NCBI GenBank assembly: GCA_003586115.2
Contig: QVOM02000116.1
Location: 43,781,024 to 43,845,023, forward strand
Reading direction: 5' to 3'
Length of the DNA: 64,000 nucleotides
Source: Salvator merianae
Taxonomy: Eukaryota; Chordata; Lepidosauria; Squamata; Teiidae
The position numbers and the translations under genes are program-made. The notes below the pieces were generated by a model that saw only the letters and a list, made by a program, of their open reading frames with translations, ran no database searches and was not told the DNA's origin. Shown here one piece after another: positions 22,151-34,465 of the stretch (its first letter is position 1; the number at the start of each line of letters is the position of its first letter).

Positions 22151-24790
22151 TGAATCATAACATGATTTTGCCTTACACAATTGTTTGTGGAAATCATTAT
22201 ACAAAGGGCAAAAATATTTTGATTTTTTTTCTTTAATAAAAAAAAAGAGAGACAAAATCATTTTGCTTTTCTCTTTATATAAATAAGCTCTACAAAAGCC
22301 TGCTTTTGGGAAGTGACCCAATTCTGTTCCTAGTGATGAAGTCCCATTTATTTCCTCAGTAAGTGACTATCAAATTACAGCCTAACACATCCCCTCAAAG
22401 AGCTAATGAAATATTTCCGTATGAGAAATGGAAATTTTGCAGTTCCAGGAAACTCAGAATGGAAGCATCCCGTTAGCACTTCCAGATACATTTTCTCTTC
22501 CTGTGAGTTCAGAGGATTTTTTTTTAAGTTCTTATGCATTTTAACTGTTGTAGCCCACACTAAGATTTGTGTGAACTTGGCAAACTGTGAAATTTGTGCA
22601 GTATTCCACAAACTACACAATAATTTGGACATTGCCTGGAGTTTGTGCAAACTTCTGAAACTGTAAATGGGCCACAGTTGCTCATCTAAAAATGTTTATA
22701 AGTAACACAACTATGGACCTTTCTCACTTACCTTTCTTGGAGCTGTTTAAGTATTCTGCTCCAGTCTATTCCAGTCCAAGTCCAGCAAGTGCTGTCTACA
22801 ATGCGAGGACTGGAATGTCATAGTTCTGGTCCAGTGCTAGGAGCCATGTGGACATGCTTTCCCTCTTCCACAGCTCATTTCAACCTGGCCATCCTTCCAC
22901 TCTTGGCCAAATGTTATGTATGTATTTTTATAATGTTGTTTTGTAACTGACCAAATTAAAGGCAAAGTTTGAAAGGGGTAGAAAGCACACAACAGAGTGA
23001 AAGAAAGAATTGGCAGCTGGAAAACAAGCTAACAAAGTTCCCATCAGTCTGGAAAGTTTATTTTTAAAAGTTATTTGGAAACACTGGAGTATGTGCTAAT
23101 ATTGCTTTTTTTGACCCACAGTACACAGTTCCAGATAGTACTGCTATTAGGAGCAGAATGCACTTTCCAATCTGAAGCCTCCTTCCTTTTTGGTTAGTTT
23201 ATTTTCTCAGGCTGGCAACCTCCTAAACTCTGAGGATTCTTTTTCCTCCAGGGCTAAATCCTCAATCATGGCTTTGAGGGTGACATTTTGGGTGAAATCT
23301 GTAATTTCCCCTGGTGCCCTTCCATTTCTCTGGTTTGCTGCTTGATGTGATGCTAGAGCGTGCCCCCACCCCCACCCTCTCATCAGTATCCTGATGTCTT
23401 CTGTCCTTGAAATGGCCCAGTAAATAGCCCGGCTTCATTGTCTAATGTGTGGCTTCAGGGCTCTGCTGTTCCTTTGCTTTCTTCTTAGCATGTAATTATC
23501 TCTTTCTGGGAGACAAGAGATTTAGAAGAAGACCCATCCTGCCTGATTTAGATATGAGCAATAAGATTATCTTAAGTCAAATGAGAACATTTTGTATGTT
23601 GATTTCTATTGTGTTTTTAATTCATGCTTCCCTTCTTGAGGAGCAGCCTAATAGAGATATGTTGAAATGGTATTGGGAGGAGGAAAAAGGTCACATTGAG
23701 ATATGGTTGCCTAGCTTTGAGCAATGTATAAATTATATGGAGATGGGTCACCTCCTTTTTCCTGCACTAATAGCCCCAGTAGCTTTTTAGGAATGTCAGA
23801 TGCTGATTCCTCCTGAGTTAGGCTGGAGACTAAGCAAAGTAAGGTAGCTCTCCAAATGTTATGATGGCTTTTGAGCTGCCAGTCCTAGACCCCTTGACTC
23901 CCTGGTCGGATACTGAGATGACTTTACAGTCCTGTTGTTATCAGCAGATGGTGTACCCTAAGGACATGACCACTGAGAATTAAAGACATGTTCCATAAAT
24001 GGTTTAACAAGTACAGGAGCAGTAGGAATAGATCTACATGGAAGGAAGAAAGCTGCTGTTGAAAATGAGTCAATAATGACCCAGCTAAGCATATTATTGA
24101 TTAAGAAACATCAGTGATCAAGTCCATTTCTGTAGTGTGTCATGGATGTGGGGGTGTTGACAATGGTTGAAGTAATATAGGGCTGTTTTTCCCAGCTATG
24201 CCTGAAGATGTCTGAGATCTACCCAAGGGAACTATCCTGGAAGACTTGTTGCCAGAGATTATGATGATGATGATATCAAAAACCCATAATTATTTTGTAA
24301 TTGCATCTGATTTTCCAGACATGATCATGGAGCTCCCAATACAGTCCCAGAATATAAATCCAATTTACTGGGTCATCGTTATTCTGGTGAAATTAACTAT
24401 CATAGCACAATATCCTGTTCCATAATTGCAACTCTATCTGGATTACTGAGAAAGAAGTACTGGAAAAAATTGGCATGAGCTTTCACTACCTGGAAATATT
24501 TCATGTGATGCTATTGGTCACCTCTCTGGTGCACCAGGAAGCTTAGGTCACATGGAAAGGAAAATCTTGAAGCTTTAACATCACTCTGCTACAGCAGTAA
24601 ATTCTAAAACAAATAATATCAATCTAATGTCTAGACAATGTGTGATAATTTGGGATGTGTTTTATATCAGTACATCAATAAATAGCAGAATAAATAAGTG
24701 ATGTCAGGAGAGGTCATCATCATCATCTTGAAAGTTCTGAACTGCTTGTCAGTCTACCACTGAGCCCAAATCAAGAGGTTGACATTGATG
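22151..24790. other. unannotated DNA
   Basis: No gene is firmly supported. A 113-codon frame at 23449-23790 follows a pyrimidine run ending in AG (about 23461-23490) but has no family motif. The stretch 22873-22912 repeats at 24994-25033 with one mismatch and is probably LINE-derived. Confidence 0.45.
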
Positions 24791-24799
24791 TAAAGGACC

Positions 24800-25136
24800 C
24801 TAAATGGCTTAGATCTAAATTATCTCAAGAAATGCCTCTTTTTAAGGTGGTCAGCAGAAGAACAGGTCTTCTGTCCCTTCAATAGTTGCACAAATAAATG
24901 GCAGGTTATACATCTGTATAATTTGCAAGTTGCAGGTTATACATCTGTATAATTCTCTTTTGGGGCCAGTCATTAAAGGTGCAAAATATATCTGCTCATT
25001 TCAACCTGACCATCCTTCCACTCTTGGCCAAATCTTAAGATCTGCAGAGGAGGTCCTATTGGTACTGGCATTGATCTTAGCATCCTGTGCTCTCATACAA
25101 AACAGCCTTTGTGATAGGTTGGCATCAAATATCTAA
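24800..25136 (+). mobile_element. LINE relic, RT C-terminal scraps
   Basis: Short coding-like remnants follow the C-terminal order of L2/CR1-type LINE proteins: a DLNYLKKCLF-like piece near 24810-24845 and ILRSAEEVLLVLAL at about 25036-25077. Frames are broken. A directly repeated block interrupts the region at 24902-24954. The assignment rests on pattern memory. Confidence 0.4.
24902..24954. repeat. 23-bp direct duplication
   Basis: GCAGGTTATACATCTGTATA begins at 24901 and again near 24931, a 30-base period. It includes a small ATACATCTGTAT near-palindrome. Confidence 0.8.
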
Positions 25137-25813
25137 TTATGATCTCAGTCTCTCTCTCTCTTTTAATTATTCCCAGCAATAACAATAGAGGTTTCTTTAT
25201 AAAGATGCATCCAGGGTGATTCGTCTATCTGCAGCACAAGTCTTATGACTGGAACAAAGTTAGTGAGCATGCTCAAAAGTTAGATTTTACATCTTAATTA
25301 TGTTAGACACTGAGCAGGAAAGCTTATCATTAAAATGGTATTTTTGTTACCGTATTAAATTCAGCTACGTTTTATGATTGCTTCACTACTCTAAGGAAAC
25401 ACGGCCATTAATTTTGAGATAAGTAATTTCCCCAGGAATAAGATTCTGAAAGCGTATTTAGACTTATCAGTTATGGAAAGGATTTCATATATTTCAGCTG
25501 GATTTTAATATGCACAGTGAATGGAGTTTAACAGTCTCCTTATGTTCTTCTTCATTTGTTCTCTATTTCAGTTAAGATGACACACAATAATAAAGTTTGC
25601 TGTTTTTGTGAAAATTAAGCAAAATGTTATCTAAACACAATATGTCATGCTTCAGTTAACGATTCTAGCGGAATCAGCCACATTATGGCACCAATGCAAC
25701 GATAGGAGGCATAATTACAGCAGCTCTCTTCAGTACAATGGAGCTCATTGAGTAAAAACCCCAAAACTGAGCAAATGAAAAGATCAGATAGAAAGTGTCC
25801 TGGGGGAATTGTT
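25137..25813. other. unannotated AT-rich DNA
   Basis: Nothing recognisable apart from a short CT repeat at about 25148-25161. Confidence 0.5.
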
Positions 25814-26087
25814 ACATAAGAACATAAGGGGAGCACTGCTGGACCAGGCCACGGCCCATCTAGTCCAGCATCCTGTTTCACACAGTTGCCTGCCAATTCT
25901 TCTGGGCATTCTCAAGCAGAATAAAAAAGCAAAACCTTCACCTGATCTTGGCTCCTTGCAAATGGTTTTTTACAGGCATCCTGCCTGTCTTTCCACCCTG
26001 GAGGCAGTACCTAGGCATCCATTCTAGTAGCCATTGTTATACCTGACCTCCATGAATCTATCCAATCTGTTCTTAAAGTTAAAATGT
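25814..26087 (-). mobile_element. CR1 LINE 3' end, minus strand
   Basis: Read on the minus strand, it runs from an ORF2 tail (GATTCATGGAGGTCAGGTAT ... CAATGGCTACTAG) through the 3' UTR to GCAGTGCTCCCCTTATGTTCTTATGT. The order 'ggatgctggactagatggg ... gcctgatccagcagggct' is the standard reptile CR1 3' UTR, here slightly mutated. The copy is strongly 5'-truncated, as usual for CR1. A sister copy lies at 40017-40283. Confidence 0.85.
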
Positions 26088-26118
26088 TGATAGACTAAAA
26101 TGTTTCTCTACACCATCT

Positions 26119-26322
26119 GACAGAGGATCTACATGGTTCCTTTATGGTGCCATGGATGCACCATAAGAGGGCAGAGCCCACACAACCGCTATCTCCTCAT
26201 GGCACATTCAATGTGCAGGATGAGTGCAGCCTCCACATGGACACTGCGCTGTTCCCCCTACAATGTTTCCATAGGTACTTTTAGAGTGTTTTAAGGGCAG
26301 AGTGGAATGAAGACCTCTCATA
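26119..26322. mobile_element. dispersed repeat relic shared with 21.2 kb and 53.7 kb
   Basis: GATCTACATGGTTCCTTTATGGTGCCATGGATG corresponds in layout to the blocks beginning near 21250 and 53731, including later TTAGAGTG and AAGGGCAGAG words. Ends are not defined. It probably belongs to the GGCC-ended inverted-repeat group. Confidence 0.35.
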
Positions 26323-26324
26323 GT

Positions 26325-26640
26325 TAGGGATGTGCACAAACAAAATTCATGTTTTCATTTCGCTAAGCAAAAACCCATATTTCCACTTCATCGGCAAATT
26401 GCAATAGCGAAAAACCACTTTTTTGCATTTGTTTTTGCTGTTTTCATTATGTTTTCCCCAATGAAAATGGCATTTTCATGTGGAAAAACATAGCAAAAAT
26501 GTGAATATTCAATTGAATACTTCATTTTCACGAAGGGGTGACTGATTTGTTTTGCTTGAATCCTGAAAATGCAAAAAACTGTGAATCCATGAATGCAAAA
26601 TATCCATGAATGTGAAATATGCAATCAAATTTGCAAATGC
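26325..26640. mobile_element. hAT-like element, left end only
   Basis: It begins TAGGGATGTGCACAAACAAAATTC, a terminal motif close to the hAT-like element at 49972. The interior is rich in GCAAAAA/TTTTTGC and ATGAATG words that also occur in that element. No matching right terminus was found, so it is truncated. Confidence 0.55.
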
Positions 26641-29248
26641 GAAAGAGCTTTTGTACCTCTCTGCTCACAACTCTTCTGCCCTGCTCTCCCACTGCAGCGG
26701 TGGCATTGCCATGTCTGCACCACCACTCTTACTTACCCTGTCCCCTTAGCAGCCACTACAATATCATCATGCACAGGGACAACAGCCAAGAAGCCAATTC
26801 CTATGTTTGAGGACACCTCCCCTAGCATCAGGACTGAAGCTGCGAATTTCCCAGTTGAAATCAAAGCTGGGGAAAAATGCCAACCTCTAGTATCAACATT
26901 ATAACTGAACTTGATGGCGGGGGGGTCAGCCTCCCCAGCTTCAAGATCATAGCCTCAGTTTTGACTGTCGGGACAGTGGCAGCACCCCTGCATTAAGAAC
27001 AGGGCAGTGAGGGGGAGGTGCCAGACTTGAAAACTCCTCCCCCTACCATAGAGATATTGCTCTAGTTTCTTTGTTGAGGAGTTTCTGGATTTGGGTTGCA
27101 GCCAGGAATAAAGTGGAAAATAGGATATATTCTGCTGCCTTGATAAAGGCAGAAGGTCACTTTTGCAAAACACTAACAAGCTTGGCATCATTCCCAGATG
27201 ATAACCATATGAGATGGCTGTAGCTTCCCCAATATTGATGCAAATTGAGCCTGCAGTGTTTGCACTGCATTGCACAATTCCACACATTGCCAGACTCCCA
27301 CTCCAAGGAGGTAGGTATGGATAGGTCCATCCAACCCAATATTTTCATTTTCTTCTGTTCTTAAAGATGATTCAAGTGTCTGAGCCAGATCTGGCTTTAA
27401 ACTAAAGTTTTGTTTCTAGTTATCTCACTGGATGACCTCTTGAAGGGGCTAGGACATTGCATTTCCCTTTTTGGTGACATGAAGCACCTGCTGAAAAATG
27501 AGACGTTCTCTCAAGAAACATGATGCTCGCATAAAGCAACCTGGGGTGAAAGGCATGGTATTGTGCTCTTTAGAGGAACACTTGGTTTGACACATAGACA
27601 AGCATCTTCACAAGCCTAAAAGGACACGTAGAAGTTCCTGATGATCTGGTGATCTACCAAGGTGCCCACCTCCAGGGCCTCCCACACCTCAATTTCAATT
27701 GTAATACAAAATGTCAATCAACCTCTGTAGTTGTTCATCTTTCAAATACTTCATTTTAAAAGCAGTAGCAACCAATACAGGGGAAATAGTGAGACGACAG
27801 TGGTAGGGTGAGAATTCAATTGGAGCCTTGTGTTTAAGCTGTCTGAATCACATTTTGTTCTGCTGCAGATCAAAAAATGGTTCAGAGGGATGTACAGAAA
27901 TTCTTGCCCTTTCTGCTGGTTCTTCTGTATAGTTGGCCACCTCTTTCGAACAGTAGCTTTATATTCTATTTCACTGCTTTGATAGAAGATTTGCATATTA
28001 TAATTTATCCTCATTTTAAAAGATAATAAATTTATATGCTTGGACCTATGAGAACGGTCAAGGGGAATCCATATTTTCAACTTTCCCTCCCCATAAACTT
28101 CTGTTTGTAATGAACTAGCATCTCAAGGGTTGCTAAACCATTCTTCTAATTATTGTGCATTAGTTGTTTTTATGTGCAAGATTTTTTAAAAAGAAAAAGA
28201 AATGGGAAGAACATTAAAAAGGCAATCAACCCCCTACAGTCTGAAATTGTATGGAGCAAATTTCTCCTATTTCATTCTGTGTTAACTGGTAAAGAGTTCA
28301 TCTCCTTGCCATTCTCCAACACCGTAATCTCACTAGTGCTGTTTAATATGTGGCCTGACTCCTGCAATGTGCCAATAAAACATCTTTTAAAGTGACTGTT
28401 TAGCACACTAATAACACCGGTGCTTATCACCTATATACATTCATGCTGCTGTACAAACATTAACTAATCAGCAAAAGCAAAAGCAATCAAAACGTCAGGC
28501 GCTCCCTGGCTAATGTCCTGCACTGTACATCCATAATAACAGAGATATGCTATGCCTGTGGATGGAAGCAAACATTGCCTTAACCAGCTCATCTTTCTAT
28601 AATATTATGCACTCCTGGAAATACTTCTACTGAATTAACAAGAAGGGCACTCTGGCTTTCAGACCCCAGATAGAGGATCAAGGCAAGCTTAGAATCACAG
28701 GAGCTCATGGACTTTGGGGTTGTGCAATGGAAGGACCAAAAGTTATTGGAGGCAGAGTCAGGAAGTATCAACACCTTGTCCTTACTAAGCCCTGGCATTC
28801 TTCAGCAGAGCAGCTGATAACCACCACAGGGCTTCAGACTACGCAATCTAGTAGATAGGTGGTTAAGTTTTTTAAAAAATAAACAAACTAGCATGGGTAG
28901 GAAGGACAGATGGTGTATTCTGTTTTAGCTTTGGGGATTTAGGGAAGAAAAAGGGTCTGCCCCACTATTCCAACAGTAAATGTATTAATGTCTCAGAGGT
29001 ATCACTTTTCCTGCCTTCCTGTTTTCCCTGTTTCCTCTTCTTTTGCCCTTTTTTCAGCAGTGCAGAACTGTGCAGTACAGATGAGGGCAGCTCCTGGTGC
29101 CACAGGGAATGCAAAAGAAAATAAAATGCATCTGGATGCTATGAACTGAGAAATAGTTGCCAAAACCTAAAGGAAAATATACCCAACCCATCACAGTGAG
29201 GAAGACAGGTGGGCATTGGGGAGGGGGGTAGGACAGAAGTTCCTCCTC
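26641..29248. other. unannotated DNA
   Basis: No gene is supported. The frame 26593-26904 starts inside the hAT-like relic. 28400-28560 reads as non-repetitive sequence and could be conserved, which cannot be judged here. Confidence 0.4.
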
Positions 29249-29816
29249 CACAGCAGTTTGCCCTCTTTTATTTGTTTGTTTAAGATATATAACATTTACA
29301 TTTAATTCAAAAATTCATAAACTAACATTTTTTTACTACTGACTTCCTCCTTCTTCCAAAGTTCCTTCCATGTTTCATGTCTCTTGCCCTTCCTGATCAC
29401 TCATTTCTTTTCTTCTACTGATTGTCTTCTTTCCTCTTCATTCTTTGAATCCGGAAATCACAAGTCCACATTCCAATTCTTGCAGAAAGTCAATAAAGGG
29501 TTTCCAGTTTTCTTAAAATCTATCAACTGTCTTATTTCTCAGTAAGTTAGTCAATTTGTCCATCTTGGCAAGATCCATCCTTTTAACCAATCAGTCATCC
29601 ACCGTTGGTATTTTGTCCCCTTTCCATTTCTGTGCATATATAATTCTAGCTGCAGTTACCATATTTTGCATTAACACATTAAAACCCTCAAACTTATTTT
29701 CTATTTTCCCCAACAAGTAAAGTTCCAGTTTAAAAGGAATGTTTATCTTGAAGATCTTCTTCATAATCATAAACATTTGCACCTATTTTTTTTTTTCACA
29801 GTAGTTTGCCCTCTTT
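29249..29816 (-). mobile_element. 5'-truncated L1 LINE with 20-bp target duplications
   Basis: On the minus strand the element encodes the end of L1 ORF2 (AARIIYAQKWKGDKIPT near 29606-29656, with one in-frame stop soon after). A short 3' UTR and an AAACAAACAAATAAAA tail end at about 29269. CACAGCAGTTTGCCCTCTTT at 29249-29268 recurs at 29797-29816 with one C/T difference, giving the target-site duplication. Target-primed insertion and 5' truncation explain the structure. No protein can be made from it. Confidence 0.9.
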
Positions 29817-30424
29817 CTGTAAGTCCCTGTGGAAGCTTCAAACTGCTAACGAATCAGTGTGGTGCAGGGGTGGGACATCTCCTTGTCACTTCCCTTGCTG
29901 GCTGCCACTGTGAAGAAGTCTGGAAACAGGAAACTTCCAGATCTTTCCAGGTGCTGATAGCAGATGAAAAGCCTCAAGGTCCCTCAGTCTCCTTTCTGAA
30001 GTTCTTTGGACCATGTCTCCACTTGAAAACAGAGGTGGCTGTATCTGGGGCATGTCATGGAAGTGCTGTGATTGCTGCCCAGCAGGACATCTCCTCACCC
30101 CCACATTGGAGCAATGAGGGTGCCATTAGCATGCAATGCCTGCATGATGTTGTCCCCTTGGATGCTGGGCAATTCCCTCCATGCAGACTCTCTCCTTGTG
30201 GCTGCTGCAGTATGGCAAGGAAAAGAGTGGAGTGCCCACGGGGATGCCACACTCTTCCTGCCCACTGAATGCATCATGGGGAGTCATGGTCAAACATACA
30301 CCACCACTCTTAGTGCAATCACAGCACTTTAAACACATCATGCAAGCACTGCTTAAGTCTTTGAAAGCTAGCTTCAAAGCAAGCAAATAAGGGGGGAAAG
30401 GAACAATAAAAAATAGAAAATTAG
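29817..30424. other. unannotated, GC-richer DNA
   Basis: Overlapping frames exist on both strands (largest 29777-30268, 163 codons), but they share no motif and mirror each other, so none is credited. The sequence may be an old DNA-element interior. Its left part was joined to 29.2 kb before the L1 insertion. Confidence 0.4.
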
Positions 30425-30690
30425 AAAGGAGACTAAGAGAGCAAACTATGGGGATTATTTACTTATAGGAAACCCATTTAGAGGAAACAAAACAAAAGAT
30501 TTTTGTTAACCCATATTTTGGATAACAGTTCCTAGATCCTGGAACATGCAGAGCAAGAGGGGTAGCGACTATATTAGGGTTGAAGGTAAATTTTAAGTGT
30601 AAGTCTTTATGAAGGGATAAAAAAGGAAAGGCATCTGGAACAGGAAGAAGATACAATGTTGGCAAATTTATATGCACCAACTATCAATCA

Positions 30691-31116
30691 GGGTGCGTCC
30701 AGACGTCAGGAAATAATTGTAGGATTTTCTTTACTCCTGTAACTGTTTCTCATTGCCCTGGCAAAAGACAATCCAAGGGTCTTACCTTTGTCTGCTAGTT
30801 CCTTTTGTTATTGTTCCTGTTCTAACTACCTGAATGTCAGACAAGCACTAGCACACCTCCCTTTGTCTTTTGTTGCAGTGCCTGGCTAGCATGCAGGTAT
30901 TTGGAACAGGAACAATAATGCAAGGAGTGGGCAGGTGGAGGTAAGCAGTCACTATTATGGGAAAACCTGCATCATTGCTGGATTTCCCATTACAGTGATG
31001 CTTCAGGATATCACCTTGATGTCCTAGGTCTATACTGGGAATGTCATAGATGTATGTGGTATTCCCAGTATAGTCCCGGGAGACACACAGGTTTTAACCT
31101 GCATCTGGAGGCACCC
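30691..31116. mobile_element. Harbinger-like element inside the L1 relic, 426 bp, TSD TCA
   Basis: The ends GGGTGCGTCCAGACGTCAGG and CCTGCATCTGGAGGCACCC are inverted repeats with few mismatches. TCA lies outside both (30688-30690 and 31117-31119). The L1 reading frame stops at the left edge and resumes in register at the right edge, giving independent proof of the insertion boundaries. No coding capacity is seen. Confidence 0.85.
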
Positions 31117-31380
31117 TCAGGGGGAATTTGTAGACAATGCATTGAAAGAAATTGAAAATTTTGTGGTAGGGAGTGTATTAGTTGCAGGACACTTTAACAG
31201 ATAATGGATAGAGACTTAGTCAGAAGAAACCAGACTGGGAAAGATAAACGCAATTGGAAAGTAAAGATTATGAAACATATTGTAGAAAGACAAGGCTTGA
31301 TAGATTCAGACTTAAAAATGGAAGAATTAAAGAATATGCAAACTTTTGAAAAAGATATAAAACCTCAAATAAGATAGACT

Positions 31381-31510
31381 ATATAATTTTATTTATTTAT
31401 TTATTTGAGTCAAAATCATAAATAGTGTAAAATATACTTTAAAATATAACCCTTCTTCTCTTTCACCCTGGCAAGATAACAGAGGAATCCAAGCATCAAA
31501 GACCTAGGTG
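31381..31510 (-). mobile_element. L2-type LINE 3' tail, minus strand, inside the L1 relic
   Basis: A TTTATTTATTTATTT edge followed by TTTAAAATATAACCCTTCTTC ... CACCCTGGCA ... GCATCAAAG parallels the 3' end of the L2 relic at 63441-63600 in the same order. The LINE 3' terminus is at the low-coordinate side. Confidence 0.65.
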
Positions 31511-32120
31511 GAGAGATACTGGAAATAAGGAGGAGTCCAGAATGTATTATTTAGGGGTTAATGTGGCAAAAATGTGGCAAAAGTAATGAAAATGATCTAT
31601 GGGAAGGCAGAGAAAGAGATTAATAAATTGTATAATTGATGGAAGAAAAAAACCCTAACAATTCTAGGTACAGTGGCCACAGCAAAAATGTTGGTGATCC
31701 CCAAATTCACATAGTTATTCCACAAGTTACCGGTAAATATCCCAATGAAAATATTGAAAAATTGGGATAGGAAGCTTAGAAAGCATAGCACAGAAGAAAA
31801 GAAAACAAAAATACAAACAAAGGTATTTTTGAAAGGTTCAAAAAAGGAGGAATGATGAATCCCTTCATTAGTGGATTATTATAATGCCTTCCAAATAGGA
31901 AAATTAGCTATCACCTATAAGCAGATAAAAAAATTGGAAGAGAATAGAACAAAGACTTACAGTCAGTTACAGTGTGTGTGGGGAATTATTACCAACAAGA
32001 AAAAATATCGATAGCAATCCTACAATTTTTGCAACCAGGAATAAAAAAAAAAAATGTAGAAGTTTTAGAAGGGAAAGGAAATTTTGTAAATGAAAGACTT
32101 AAAAATCCTAGGGGAAATCC

Positions 32121-32490
32121 AGTGAAAAGTTCCCAGACTCTAGTGTTCCCAGGTGAGTACACCCACTTCCAGAAGCACTTCTTTGCATCACCAAAATGGG
32201 CATTCCTGTCTCCTAGAACAGTGGGCTGTGTGTTTTCTGCACATGGTCACTGTTCCAGTACCCCCTCATCAGAACTCTAATAGATTCATCATTAAGGTTT
32301 ACTGGTAGACTTGGGATACGGTACTGTTTTGGTACCCTGTCTCGGTCTTTAACTTCATCTAATGTGAACAAAGCAATGCATGCTAGGAGGCAAGTAAGGA
32401 GGCTACTGCTATCCTGCACCAGTGAGTGGAAGGCAGGCCTCTGAACCCCTTCTTAGCATGGACTAAGGCAAGTATGGAAAGGTCTGTATA
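32121..32490. mobile_element. possible inverted-repeat element relic
   Basis: The right edge GGCAAGTATGGAAAGGTCT matches the terminal style of neighbouring elements. The left edge near AAAAGTTCCCAGACTCTAG is a weak partner. Internal GGTTTACTGGTAGACTTGG resembles text near 19638 and 21993. The boundaries are tentative. Confidence 0.35.
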
Positions 32491-34465
32491 GTCTTTTGCA
32501 GTCACAGGGATTGGTTTGGCTGGCAGAATTCACCTACTCGCAAGGAAAGAATTTCTATTCATTTTAATGGCAATAGGAGTCCTGCACTATCAAAAGTAAA
32601 ACATGTACAGCTCTTCCTCTTCCATTATTATAAATGAGAAAATGCTTGCATCTCTGCTTCTTATGTGTTTTTACCAATGAAATTCCCTTTTCAAGAAAGT
32701 ACTTGAAAAATGATTCTGCAGCTTTTATCTAACAGGAGCTGTGATCTTGGCAGAAGAGCAGAGAAAACAGCAAGCAGCTTTTGCAGTTTGTTAAAACTTT
32801 GGCCCTGAGCCAGTATAAATGCTACAGTGAGAATTATTTATTGCTTCCTATATTTCGTACCATGACCATGGCCATCCCCTTTTTCATTCTCTGCAATGTA
32901 GAGACATTTTGGGAGCACCCGTTTTTAGCAGAGGTTTTACATAGTCTTTACTCTGTGGGTTTATTTTTTATTTTTTGGAGAATATGTGAACTTGGGACAA
33001 AACAGTGATTATAAAATATCTCCAACCTTTCCTGCACTTCTTAGCATTCATAAATTTAAAGAAAATCTCAGTGATGTAACTACAGTTTGAGAATGTAAGA
33101 GTCTTGAGTCAGTCTTTAAGCCATTTGTTTTGAATGAAATTCCTGATTATAAGGAAGACGAGCAACCAGGTAAATAACAATGACTATTTTTAATCCCTGT
33201 AAGGTAATAAATCAGTTATAAGAAGAGGTATTGCTAAGAGGAAAGGGTTGTCTCAGACAATGTATAATTAAATATGCCCAAGAAAGAACTGTGATAAAAT
33301 AAAGGCACATTCCAAGTCAGTATTAAATATGCCAAATGAAATGGAGACTTCTTTGATGTGTGACAGAAAGGAGATTTCGGAAATCATATTATCTCCAACT
33401 GGAAAAAAGAGAAAACCTCCTCCCTGTCTCATTGAAGTGTAAGAAATTTCAAGAAAGGCAGACAAAAAGCTCGAGGAAGAGACTACAAATGAAGCTGAAG
33501 TAAGGTATATCTATGGATATAACTGTGAAGGATTATCATATAAAGAGATAGTTCAGAGCTGCAGATCAGAATGAAAGCTTCCATGGGTTCCACACTCCCT
33601 CCTTCTTATTGATTAAAGCTTATAAAGGAAATGCAAGCCGCAAGTTGGAAGAGCGAAGGGGGGCACGGAATGACTGCATAAGGCAGGGGCTTGGCTGTAG
33701 AAAAAGGATGGGGGACCATGAGGGACCATAGATTAAGTAAACAATGGCTTGAGTCAGACTGAAACGAAACCTTGAATTTCCTCCCAAGATGTGCTGTGCT
33801 TTCTGTTTAGAATAGAGGACCGACAGCATGCAGCATCCATGCTTAATTGGTGTCTGCTCTGTCAGGATGCAAAGCAGAAGGCAGCTATCACACAAGGCCT
33901 GCACCCCTCTTCATCTTTACAACTGGGCTGATGTCCTTGCTTGCAAAAAAGGCACACCATTTATGGTTTTGCCACAACTGCATGCTATGCTTTGTGGTGA
34001 TGCTGTCAGCAGTAAAGCAACCACTACCCTAAGCTGCACACTGCCTGGACTGTTGCAGCATCCTGCCCTGTGCAATTCACTTAGTATCATTTGGGGAATA
34101 ATTGTACAAAGTTTCCATTCATGTCTGGACATAGTCACAGTTATAGAAGACTCCACAATAATGCAACAAATGCTTTGTTTGAAGGTCCTTTTGAAGTCAC
34201 TTCCAGTAGAAGAAAAGAGAAAACTCTGAGGAAAGTACACTAAGGCCATCTTATGAGTGAAATATGGTTTTAATGTGTTGTTTTAATATGCTGTGGTGGT
34301 GACGACAGGGGCTCTTCATGGTTCAAGAACCCACCAGGTTGCAACGACCAAAGTGGCAAAGAAGAGCCTTCCCACTCCCCAACATTTTCCCCTTCCAAAG
34401 TAGACAATCTTTGGGAACAGTAAGGAAGTTATCATGTTTGTTGTTATCTCTGCAAGCCTCAGACT
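32491..34465. other. unannotated DNA
   Basis: No gene is supported. The 133-codon frame 33828-34229 overlaps an equally open frame on the opposite strand (33917-34249) and shows no motif. 32600-33600 is AT-rich and featureless. Confidence 0.45.

Larger units (their letters stand above)
30425..32120 (+). mobile_element. degraded L1 LINE ORF2, with two later insertions
   Basis: Pieces of L1 ORF2 appear in order on the plus strand. The endonuclease start has the ETHL signature near 30470 with a stop in place of the preceding Q. ARGVATI-like text lies near 30551-30571. YAPT lies at about 30672. After the inserted element, LVAGHFN near 31171-31192 stands where active L1 endonucleases have GDFN, so a catalytic Asp is replaced by His. 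Reverse-transcriptase C-terminal text follows at 31590-31950. Stops and gaps make it inactive. Confidence 0.8.

Noticed and set aside
23449..23790. 113-codon frame after a pyrimidine run ending in AG
   Set aside because: It suggests an exon acceptor, but no partner exon, donor or protein family was recognised.
29777..30268. 163-codon open frame, longest in the window
   Set aside because: It begins in an L1 edge T-run, has open frames opposite it on the other strand, and shows no domain.
33828..34229. 133-codon plus-strand frame
   Set aside because: The opposite strand is equally open (33917-34249) and no motif is present.
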